Shown: positions 1 to 12,600 of the stretch, piece after piece
Numbering within the stretch: the stretch's first letter is position 1
Layout of the letters: each line of letters starts with the position of its first letter
Assembly (NCBI GenBank): GCA_037951105.1
Contig: JBAMJV010009401.1
Coordinates: forward strand, 1-64,000
Reading direction: 5' to 3'
Source of the DNA: Echinarachnius parma
Taxonomy: Eukaryota; Echinodermata; Echinoidea; Clypeasteroida; Echinarachniidae
Length of the DNA stretch: 64,000 nt
Notes under the pieces: generated by a model
The model's input: the letters and a program-made list of their open reading frames with translations, nothing else
Told to the model about the DNA's origin: nothing
Databases searched by the model: none
Made by a program: the position numbers and the translations under genes

Positions 1-471
1 GGTGCAAAGTGTTACCGGTAGTCTTTGTCTTTTTAGGCCAGGCACAAGTTGAGCCACAAGTTGAGAATGCGGGCCATTATGTTTTGTATATAAATGTGCT
101 CGAGCAATTCGAATAATACACACCGACACGGAAAACAAGACTATTGATACATTAGACGTGTCAGGCAAGCATACATATAAACTCAAATAAATGTGACGGT
201 AAATAATCGAGATAAATATATATGTATAGATTAATTGAAAAACATTAAATCATTAATGCACATGAACTATATTTCTCTCGAAAAAAGGTAACATCAATAT
301 ATGGTAATATTAAGACACAAGAGTGTATTGCCAAATTGTATGCGCACTAATATGAATAATTTATGAAGGTAGAAGCCTTTGTATGACAATGGAAATAAAA
401 TGTTATTCGTGAAAGGTTTGCAATCGATCACAGAAACATATATAATGACCACAATGTGTCTCATATTTTAG
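1..471 (+). other. Partial intron before the first VWD exon
   Basis: This stretch is AT-rich with no open frame and no repeat that I recognise. It ends in the acceptor of exon 1. Confidence 0.7.
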
Positions 472-680
472 CCTGGTTCTTCGGTGACCCTCATATTCAT
501 ACTTTGGACAATACTGACTACACGTTCAACGGACACGGCGAGTACACGATGCTGCGCTACATCAACGGTGACAACTTTGAACTGCAAGCCAGAACGGGCA
601 GAGCCTTCAACAACGAGAGTCAGCCGCTGGATACTGGAACTGTCTTCATTGGTTTCGCTGCTTCAAGAGGGACAACAACG
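472..680 (+). CDS. Exon 1 in window: start of VWD domain
   Basis: The acceptor is ag at 470-471 and the donor gt is at 681; the exon enters after the first base of a codon and ends in phase 0. It encodes [20 protein letters not shown] followed by HGEYTML, the hallmark opening of a von Willebrand type D domain of the mucin-like/AMOP-VWD class (GDPH, then YTFNGxGEY). In VWD domains this first part binds calcium and begins the beta-rich fold. The remaining 70 or so residues include an N-glycosylation sequon (NNES). The exon starts in mid-protein, so earlier exons lie before base 1. Confidence 0.93.
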
Positions 681-3600
681 GTAGACATACCTCTATAATT
701 ATAAACAATACAAATGGAAATAGCTGCATCCAGAAATGGAATGTATATATGTAGACATGTTATGGTCAACATTAGGAAGGACTTAATTTTTAGGAAAAAA
801 GTAATCTGGTTCAGAACATAAGCTGAAACACCCTAATGTAAAGGATGTTCGTACCTATTTCAAGTTCTGACTTTTCCCTACAAAATCTCGACAATTTCCT
901 ATGTTTTAAATAAAATGTAGGAGCTTATTTCTATTACCATCTCTTATTATGTGTAATATTTTCAGTTCCAAATAACACTAAATGCCAACCGTACCCAGCC
1001 GATGATGTTAGTGAACGGAACAGAGCAGGTGGATTTTGAAACGCTAAAATCTGGTGAGTTAAAACGGCAGAATAAAAGCTATTGATCTGCGGTCATATTA
1101 ATAGTATAGGTATGTCCATGGTTAGGTTATCACGTATGATGACAAAATTAATCAACAGACAGAATTATGTTCGGAACATGCATGCACTCTATCCAAAGTG
1201 GTTGTAAGCAGACGCTATGCTCTTTACAATAAAAGCCAGGCTTCCTGGGGGTGTTTCACAAAGATCCTAAGTTGAACTTAACTCTAAGTTGGACTTAAAT
1301 GTTATGGAAAACCATTCGATTCTTTGAAACATATTTGTAAATGTTCTTTTTAAATGCATACAATGTTGATTCAAATGATTTATATTTTATGTTATCAAAG
1401 AGATTATCAGAGATTGCATTTTCGTGATGTAACATTTATGAAAACATTTAAGAAACAATACCAACAGTCCTTTCTAGGACTATCAACAGTCCTTATTGGG
1501 ACGAGTCCTTTTTAGGACTTTCTTAGGCAGAATACCAACAGTCCGTCTCAGGAATCACCAATCCTCTGCTCTTACATGGTACAACCGCAAACCACACGTA
1601 TTATCTACACCGCCATGGAAGACGGTACTTACAAGCAATATTTAAACAGTTTTATTTTACTTGTACACATTATTGAGAAGAATCCAACAATATTATTTGC
1701 ATGTGATTGTAGTCTCAAATATCACTTTGGATACATCTTTTGAAGATATTGGATCATTTTAACTATACATTCGTGCATTTGTTTTTACATATTGGCATAC
1801 AATTTTGTTATGCCCTTTAATAGATGGTTATAACTCCTCGGATGAGTATTTCAGTCTGTTATTTGACACCCCGCCCAGTCTCGGTATGGACACTACTAGT
1901 GAAGCTACGAATGTAATCAAGGTTACGGTCCAATTCGACAGCCCGGACTTCGAAGGGTCCTCGTTCGCTGTGGAGTTTAAAGATGGAATATTGGATCTTA
2001 CAATGTATGGCCCAGATGGATATGCCGACAAGAGTTACGGAGAAGGACTATTAGGTAAAACATTGCAACATGTATAATTTGGACGTATAACAATATAACT
2101 GCTATAATGATTCGGAGAGTAATCATTATCAACACTAATTTGTTTTATTGATTTTTGAAATATAGGTTTTCCCGCTCAATTTCGCGATTGTGACAATCAA
2201 ATTCATAAAAGGAGCAAACGAATTCGCGCGATTTGCGATCGCCGTGTCAAAGCAGCATTCGAATTCGTAAATAGTCGTTCAAAATCACGTAGGAGCAAGT
2301 GAATTCGCACAAAGGGCATACCTTTTCATCAATGGACATTCAAAATGGCATGTAGTTAATGCTGGCGCTATTGCAAATTCGCGAATTCGAATGCCCATAA
2401 ATGAACTCTTGTGTCTATTCACGAAAGCGTATGCGTATGCATGAATTCGTTTGCACCTTTTCGGAATTTGAAAGACCGATACCAACGATTACGCGGCAAT
2501 GCGTGAATTTGAATGACCCTTAATGAATTCGATTGATAAAAGTGTAAAATTGAGCGGGAAAACCTATATTAGACTTACGCTACTGGTGCGAGATACCTGG
2601 AACATTAAAACGAAGTTATTAACAATTTTCATCAACATTTTAGAGGTCTAACGAATCGTCGAAATTATTGTAAAATATTTAATACGGAATATACTACAAT
2701 AATCTGTTTTTTATTTATTTTTTTATCAAACACGCACATTTTTAAGCGAGCTTTGTAATATCTAAATCCAAACCAATTGTAGATATCAAAACCGTACAAT
2801 AACATGTTTTAGTGCGATGATCAATTACTATTGACAAATTGGCTTATTCTACCCCTATGTACATGATGTAGGCTACTGGAATGGAGATCCTTCGGATGAT
2901 TTCAAGGTCAGAGACGGAGCAGTTCTTCTGCCTGCGGAGGGACAAAACTTATCCGAGGCACAGATATTCGAGTTTGGACAATCATGTATGTATCATAATT
3001 AACTGTTCAAACTGCTCAAACTTAAATAACTTGGACCCTGACACAATCTTCTGGTTGCATAATTTGCGTGATGTTGCGTAGATAGCCTACTAAAGCTGCC
3101 TCAAACGGAAGAAGAATAAGAACTGTTCATATATGAATTTGTAAAAATCATTGTAGCAAAATACCAACGTGACATGTAAATTACTTTGAGTTGTTTATGT
3201 ATTTGGAGGCTCCGTTGTATAATAGCAAGACAATAAAACACTGTTTCGGTATGTTTGTAAGTCAATACGGTATGTATTTGGCAAGAGACACACATCACTG
3301 ATAGGATGCTTTCCTGCTTTTACGAAAGAGCTACATTTTAAAGGCCATCAAACGTGGGGATGCTACACAGCGGGTCGCCATTTTAAACTAGGCTAGTTTG
3401 CGCGCACTGCATTACACTGAGCTAACGTGCATTACGCACCGTGCGCAACGCATACGCACTATGGCACCGCGCATCTGATTTGGCGAATCTGAACTACCTT
3501 TAACCCAGGATCGTTGTCTACTTGTTTCCATTCTAGGGATGGTAACAGCGGAAACCACTCTCTTCACGTACGGAGACGGACGATCATGGGACGATTATAA

Positions 3601-6600
3601 CGACTTGGAATTCGTCCCAAAGTTCCTCGGCAAGCTGTACGAAAATGCCACCGCCGAGGAAAGACTAGCCGTCGATGCCCTCTGTGGTACGAATACGGAG
3701 TGCTTGTTTGACGCGCTCGCCGTCGGTCCCGAGCTCGGTGCGAGTTCGATGGCCACCGGGGCAGAACGACAGAGTCAGCAGACCACGGTCGGTAAGTCAA
3801 CAAGTAATTAAGGACGATGTCGCTGAAACATTGTTCTTGTAAAGATATAGCAATTGCATGATATACAAATGGTGGTCAGATCAAACGAATTCAATATTAC
3901 TATCATGTCAATAAATGTATCTGTATAGCTATTTGAATATCTACCTTTTACACAGAATAGTACAACCAGAACTTAATGCTTATCTAAATTCGACAGTATA
4001 TATTTGTTTGTAGACTTCTAAATGTAATCACCCACAATCGTTTTCGTGATAATTCAAAATTATTCACTTTATAAATAGCGTGTTTCTTTAAAAAAAAAGA
4101 TAGACCTATATCATATTACCTACACATTGTTTACTATCATAATGCTGTGCCATGCGTAGTAGAACCTTGTTTGTATACAATTTAAAGGTAGTTCAGATTC
4201 GTCAAATCAGATGCGCGGCGCCATCTTGCGTACGCGTTACGCACGGTGCGAATTGCACGTTAGCTCAGTGCTATGCAGTGCGCGCAAACTAGCCTAGTTC
4301 AAAATGGTGACCCACTGTGTAGCATACCCACGCTTGATGACCTTTAATGTGTATGTTTCTTTATCTCACGTGCCAGGTAATTACCCGCCAGAAATCCACG
4401 GGATCGAGGAGTTAGATGGAACAAGCGCTCTGGAGAACGAAACCCTGTGCGTCATCGTCAATGATACCTATCGGTTCCGGGTCACCGCCACGGATCCCAA
4501 TGAGAATGACGTCATCACCTTCTCGCTCAACGGAACCGTACCGGCGGGAGCAAGCATCGATAACAGTAAGAAAATTTGATTTAGAAAATAGAGTTAGCTT
4601 TGTTTGAATATGGCTAACGTCAATTAACTGCCAAACGAGAAAGAAAACAAATTCGGACTCAGAACTGAACTTCTAGAAAGGCATTCCCTACAAGATTATG
4701 TAATATTTTGAAAATTGCTCTCAAAAAGTACCTAAAATGTTAATTTTTACCTCCCTTCAACTTTCTCCAAGAAACTAGATATACATATAAATCATACTTT
4801 TAAATTTGTTTTGCTGTGAGATTGGACAATCCTGTTGCTGGAATACTATAAATTGTTTTACTTGTTTTTCCAGCTGGTTTGTTTACGTGGACACCTCAGA
4901 ACACAGATCGTGTGACAGTGGACATAGTGGCCAGTGATCAGATGGTGGCCAGTAGTCTGTCGCTGTCGGTAAAGATATGTAGCTGTCTGAACGGAGGCGA
5001 GTGCGACTTCGAGAAGGAAGCGGAGGGCGAGGACCTGGTCGCGAATAAATTTGCCGTAAGCATCTTATCTCTGTTTTGGTTCTGACCGCAAAACTTGGTG
5101 CGATCCCTGTACAAATTGAAATTAGAACTGGTACCAATGTAGTAGCATCATTGGAACTGGTAGCAATGTAGAATAATTGGTGAACATATTAGTCGTATCT
5201 CTGAAAGAGCGCAGTTTGTCACTTCCGTGAAAGAGTTGAAATGAATGTTTCTCCGTGTGGATCAAATTTTGAACATGGCGAGAGAGTGTTTGTATTGCGA
5301 ATTTGCAACTAAATTGCATGTGGAATGATTTTAAAGTAAGGTTACAATTACATGATTCACAAACTGTTCTTTCCTGTACAATGTGAATACCATGTTTGTC
5401 ATGATGGTGTCATTTGTGAACGCACTAACGCATACCGAGCCTAGAAAATCACAGACCTTTATTAATACAACATAACATGTACACCGATCATTCGTGGATT
5501 CTTACCAATACAAGTTTTCCAATCTGATGTTGTGTTTGTGTATCCACTCAGACGTTTGTTATCATGGTAACAATTAAATACACATCTAGCTTGGAAACCC
5601 CTTCCTTCCTTTATGTACATGATAATCAAGAATTTTTTAAATGTGCATTACAGGTGGTGACATGCAACTGCACGAGCGGTTGGGACGGCACACACTGTGA
5701 TAGGGATGCAGACTCGTGCTCCGGAGCTCCCTGCTTTCACGGCGTGGACTGCATCGATGACCCGCCTCCAGCCACCACGCCCCAATGTGGTCCTTGTCCG
5801 AATAGTCTCACTGGGGATGGATTCATGTGCTATGGTAAAACCTATGATATATTTGACCAAATACACGAAAGACACTCTGTAATCGAAGAGTCGTGTAGAT
5901 CCATCATGTTGAATATTAAACTCTATTAACAAGGGAGAGTAATACATAACACACTTCTTGCGTTGGACCATGCAAACCGATGGTATCGGCCCTTAACCCC
6001 CTTATTACACAACTTAACCAGTGGTCTTGGCTTCGGCCTCGATTTATTTGGCGATGTACACCACTCCCCCCCCCCCCCCTCCCCTCCCCCGCTTACACGA
6101 CTTTCAACCAGTGGTCTTGGTCTTTGTCATATGTTTGTAAATTACGCACCCCCTGGCAAATCCTGGCTTCGGGCCTGTTTGATTATGTGGATTTCAGAGA
6201 CATCCCCACACTTACCTCTATACATTTTTTTTCAATTTAATCCTGAACGACACATTTTAGTTTTGTATTACCTCATGTCTTCATCCCCGGCAGACCTCGA
6301 CGAGTGCGGGAACGATACCCTGAATGAGTGCGAGCAACAATGCTCGAACATCATCGGTGGCTACGAATGTGCTTGCAACAGTGGTTACGCATTAGCACTG
6401 GACGGGCGGGCATGCAATGGTAAGTGGGTTGTAGCTATCAGAAAGATTGATTTATTTCGTTTTGTCAACCTTAATTACAATTCATTCTAACCTTATATAC
6501 ACATTTCTTATTATAGTTTAAATTCTTTTGAAAAGTGATAACGGTCAATATACCTAATATACAGCTAACAATACCTACCTAATAAAGACAAAGTTCCTCT

Positions 6601-9600
6601 TAAATATGAATGATTCTTTTGGAGCAATTGTATTCTCCTGTCATATAGCAATTTATCATATCTTTTTCTTCTGGTGATTCTGTTCAGGAGCAGGTCCTTA
6701 ACACCATCACACCTCTCTTCTCATGGCTCTTCTTTTAAAGTCTCCATATGGGCCATTCTTAACAGAGTCCAAAACCATGATGCGTTTCCTTCATATTGTT
6801 CTCTTTCCTCTTATTCTCCTTCTAGTACCAGTCTGAGCAAATTATTATGTCTAATGCTGTGTGCCACCCATTTCCTCTTTCTGTTCTGGATGATTCCAAT
6901 CAGTTTCCGCTCTTCTCAATTAATCATATAAAACACTTGTAATTCAATCAAACTTTTTAAATTTATGATAATACATTTTTAATATTCACTGTATAATAAT
7001 AATTTTTGTATTTATAATAAACCCCTCAAAAAAAGTTCGGAAACTCAAGTTTGATCGATCATATCTCTCGTATTTTTTAATAAGAATACTCGAAATCGGT
7101 GTCACAATAAGGCCTCATTATATACCTTTCAAACGGTGCATTATGTGTAGTGATTATACAAATGGGGCGATTGCAGTAGCCCAGAGAATAGGGGGAGGCA
7201 GGAAGTGAAATCTCGCAAAATGGCCCCAATGCATTCAATTTACGAGTGCATGACTGTGTTGATCAGTTTTCTAAAGGTTAACATTCTATTGAATACTGCC
7301 ACCCTTTCCATTCATCAAAATTGTTGAATTGGATACCATTTTAATGGAAATTATTTCTTCATTACGATGGCATATTAATCGTAAGGATTATGCAAATGGA
7401 GTGTGTGCAGCGAACCGGAATATGGAGATGGGTCGAGTGTGAAATCAGACAAAAAGTTATGGAGTTGACAAAAAATCAGAGCGTTGCATTTTTTTCGAGC
7501 TTTTGGGAGGATTTTTTAGCATTTCAAATAAAATATTCATGATCAAATATGATATCAACGGAAAGCCCAACAACTCTTCTGTATGAAAATGTGAAATTTA
7601 TAATGATTTTTGTAAAGGGCGGCTGCGGGGAGATGAATGGGAGGGAGCCTCAAAAGTGACCCATTTTGAAAAGCTCTGATTTCAAGGCACTATTCATGCG
7701 TTTTCAATTTAATTCCTCTCATTCATGGCCAACTCATTCAAGTCGCATTGCATCCTCTACACAATGGTATACAGATACCGACACCAAGTCAGAGCGTTTT
7801 GAAATGGGTCACTTTTGAGGCTCCCCCACATTCATCTCCCTGCAGCCGCCCTTTACAAAAATCATTATAAATGTCACATTTTCATACAGAAGAGTTGTTG
7901 GGCTTTCCGTTGATATCAATTTAAATCATGAATATTTTATTTGAAATGCTAAAAAATCCTCCCAAAAGCCCCGAAAAAAATGCAACGCTCTGATTTGTTG
8001 TCAACTCCATATCTTTTTGTCTGATTTCACACTCGACCCATCTCCATATTCCGGTTCGCTGCACACACCCCATTTGCATAATCCTTACGATTAATATGCC
8101 ATCGTAAGGAAGAGATAATTTCCATTAAAATGGTATCAAATTCAACAATTTTGATGAATGGAAAGGGTGGCAGCATTCAATAGAATGTTAACCTTTAGAA
8201 AACTGGTCAACACAGTCTTGCACTCGTAAATTGAATGCATTGGGGCCATTTTGCGAGATTTCACTTCCTGCCTCCCCCTATTCTCTGGGCTACTGCAATC
8301 GCCCCAATTGCATAATCACTACACATAATGCACCGTTTGAAATGTATATAATGAGGCTTTATTGTGACACCGATTTCGAGTATTCTTATTACAAAATACG
8401 AGAGATATGATCGATGAAACTTGAGTTTCCGAACTTTTTTTGAGGGGTTTAGTTATTATATAAATATATAGACACGGGTGTATGTTACGGCACAACTGCA
8501 TTTAGGGCACTGATGACAATGTGCGTTATGCAACACTATTATCAAGAAAATAAAAATAAAAAATCTTACGCTATCCTTAATGCAGACGTAGACGAATCCC
8601 AAAATAAAACATGTCCAATAATATTTATCATGCAGACATAGACGAGTGTGTACAGGGTATGGATGACTGTGGTGACAACAGCATCTGCTCAAATGAGGTG
8701 GTGGGAGGTTTCATCTGCACATGCGCCAGTGGCTACACAAACACCACAGCGGATGGGAAAACGTGTATTGGTAAGAATCCATGAATGATCGTTGTACATG
8801 TTATGTTGTATTACATTATTTACTTGTACAAACACAACATCAGTTGGGCAAATGTGTATTGGTAATAATTCATTAATGCTTGATATATTGTATTATATTC
8901 TTTACTTGTGCCACACAGCGCATAAGACGAGAAACGCGAACTATTAAGAATTACTTTGTACACGGATGAAATTATCCCGTAGACAACTTTCATACAGTCA
9001 CACTTCAATAGTAAATATCTTTTGAACGAAATGAAAATTTGAAAAACCGAAACCTGTCCCTTGCTTTTATTGTTAATATGAATATGATAATGTTTGACAT
9101 AACCACTAGAGTTCCAAGTAAGTTCAGGAATTGGACAATGTTACTAAGTCACTTAAGCCCAATGCTATAATAATGTCCATGTATTAAATTTATTTGGGGG
9201 CACTGCTCCATTTTAAACTCTTCATAAAATAGTGTGAATGGCATATTATTCCTGTCTGTGATTAGATGTCGACGAGTGTGCAGAAGGTATCGATGACTGT
9301 GGAGAAGATAGAGCGATCTGTAACAACACCATTGGAAGCTTCACCTGTTCTTGCATGCCGGGTTACTTTGGAGATGGGCGGACATGTACAGGTAATAACT
9401 TTTGTGCATTCGTAAGAGTATGAAAATAACAAGTAAAATAAGTATATAATGCATGCACATTGTAAATTGCACCAGGCCCTACGACTTACGTATATTGAAG
9501 GTTTGACATATTATGATAGTAGAAATGTGACTAAACAAAACAATATTTACCATATTTGTGAGGATAACGCATGTCCATTTTTGTTTTGTATAAAGTCCCA

Positions 9601-12600
9601 TTGCAAATCTCAGCGTACATATTAATGACTCTTCACGTTCTATTGTTAATATCACATGACAGTACTCGATAAATAAGTATAATATGCATGTACATGTATG
9701 TTTGTATATTGTAAAATGCGCCAGGCCCTATGACTTACGTATATTGAAGGTTTGACATATGATAGTAGAAATGTGACTAAACAAACCAATATTGATCATA
9801 TTTGTGAGAATAACGCCTGTCCATATTTTTTATTTTTTATAAAGTCCCATTGCAAATCTCAGCGAACATATTAATGACTCTTCACGTTGTATTGCTAACA
9901 TCACATGACAGTACTCGATAAATAAGTATAATATGCATGTATAATTGTATATTGTAAAATGCGCCAGGCCCTACGACTTACGTATATTGAAGGTTTGACA
10001 TAGTAGAAATGTGACTAAACAATACCAATATTATCGAAAATAATATCGCTAGTGATATTGGTTTGTCTCGCAATGTATGGTCAACAAGGAATCTAAAAGA
10101 TCACGACGTTTCGTATGACGCTGCAATACTTTGTCAAGTGATATAATCTAATGTAAGCAATCGTGTTTTATACTCTCGTGCGGCTCCAAACCGCGTTATA
10201 ATTGTGAGAATGACGCCTTTCCATTTTTGTTTTTTATAAAGTCCCATAACAAATCTCAGCGTACATTATAGGGGAAGGAACTTGCTTCAGATATATAATT
10301 AGAACTACACTTATTATATATACGATAATGACACTTCACTAGGTATTGCTAATATCACGTGACCGTTCTCGACGAATGTCACATCGCCGCGAACAGTGAC
10401 TTCGACGCTCCCGACAAAGTAACTTGTACAAAAACAGTAGGCTACTAAACACACGTGAACACCGTGATTAAATATCACAGTTGTCATATTATGAGGAGAA
10501 ATTTCCTTTGAAAATACAAGCATTGTCTTTTTTCCCTATATGATAATAGTGACACATTTCTTTTTATTGCTAATGTCACATGACAGATCTGGACGAATGT
10601 CAAGACGCCGCGGACAATGAATGTGACGCTGTCGACAGAGCAACGTGCACCAACATGGTGGGGTACTTCACGTGTGAATGCAATGAGGGCTGGGAGGGGA
10701 CCGGTTTACAGGACAACTGTACGGATATAGATGAGTGTGAACGCGGCATGGCCATTTGTGATCCCAACGCGGACTGTGTGAACACGGCGGGAAGCTACAT
10801 ATGTACATGTGTTGATGGATACGATGGTGATGGGAGGGAATGCTTCGGTAAGACCTTGCGGATGAAGTCGCGATCAAAGGCTCACAACTTCACGTTGGTT
10901 AGATATTTCCCATTATGACAGGAATTTGTTTGGACTAAACAGCTAATGTTTTGCTTCATTATATGTTAACCAGAAGCAATTTAGATTATATAAGATTAAG
11001 TTATTTCAGATCTATTGTTATTTTACATAATTCATGCGATTTAACAACTAAAAAAACGGGTCAAATAACGGGTCAAAATATTGATATCAAAGTGTATTGC
11101 ATACTACGGAATGGGTATGGACAGTGGAAGTATATATTAGTTAACGGCGCATCTGTAAAGTGTCAGATATTGCCTACAATGAAGTTTGAGACGTCAATCC
11201 TATACCAAAATCATTGTAAGATATGTCCAAATGATATGTGAAGGTTTCATTGAAAAAGAACACTGCTTTCCTGGTTAGAAAAGCGACAATTTGCGTCAGC
11301 TTTTTCAACGAATTACTGTATGACGTTTATGAGGTTTATGACCGTTCATTAACGCTCTTGACCAGAATGATTATCAATGCTAGATATCGCATTTCAAGGG
11401 CATTTGAACAAATCTAACCCTATATTATTCTTCCTCTACCATAAGCCAAACAATACGGTAGATTCTGAAAAGAAATGTGGAAGCTCAAATTTATTTTTTG
11501 TGGAGTTAGACACTTTACAGGTTTCACTTTAAAGCTTAAGTCCTTCTAGTATAGTACTAATTTTGGCACGTAAAGCGGCGCCTATCTCCGATTCATTAGC
11601 CCTAGGCCGCATATCTACTACATGTTGTCAAATCTATATAATTTATATGTATCAACCAATCTTTACCATATTATCTTCAACGTTTCCAATTGTCTTGTAT
11701 TTGCAATTCTAGATATAAACGAGTGTGAGGCGAGATCTGATGATTGTATCCAAGTTTGCACCAATGCTGAACCAGGCTTCACGTGCTCCTGCAACGAAGG
11801 CTTTACACTGTACATCGATAACCGATCCTGCAGTGGTAACATATAATTAGTCTGTTTTCAATTAATTTCAGTATATTTCTCGCTTTTGAACGGGGTCCGC
11901 TCGCTAGTCATAAGGACCGCTAGCCATAATGACCGCTACTCATAGTGACCACTATTCAACCTAATGTCTTTATTAATAGTTACCCCCTTTTCGTTTCATG
12001 AATAGCGGTCCTTCACGTATAGAAAGTTAAACGTTATGAATAGCGGTCCGTATACTAGCGGTCCTGATGACTAGCCGCGAAGTAACTCATTTGGAACAAT
12101 GCTATACCGTTGCAGTCTTATCAATTATATATGTTATACCATTCTCTCTTCCTAGTTCCTACATACACTGCTAACGGTTTTCTTTAAACATGCTACTTAA
12201 TAATATATAAATGTGCATTTATAATTATAATAAGCAATTTTTAGAAGAACATTTTAACATAAGTTTTGTTATATACCCCAGGGGTACCCCCAAAACAGTG
12301 TCATCCTTTATATACACTCATCATTTTGTATGTTCCGTATTATACTACATGGTATGCGTAGTTGTTGAACTTTAACATTCTATTATGTAATTATATTATC
12401 TTCAATCGCAGTGGACAACAGCGCAATGTGTGAGACACCAAACCCGTGTAGGGACTTCACGATCTGTGCCAACATCAGTGGGTCTGTGTTTTGCACCTGT
12501 GACGAATCCGGGTATGAGCTGGACCCTTCAGACATGTCATACACTACGTGTATAGGTAAGGATGGCTAACCGCCTCGTCCACATCCCGGGGGGGGGGGGG

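Noticed and set aside
9440..10270. Regular repeats that might suggest a CRISPR array
   Set aside because: Units are about 245 bases and contiguous without short spacers; the context is a eukaryotic intron.
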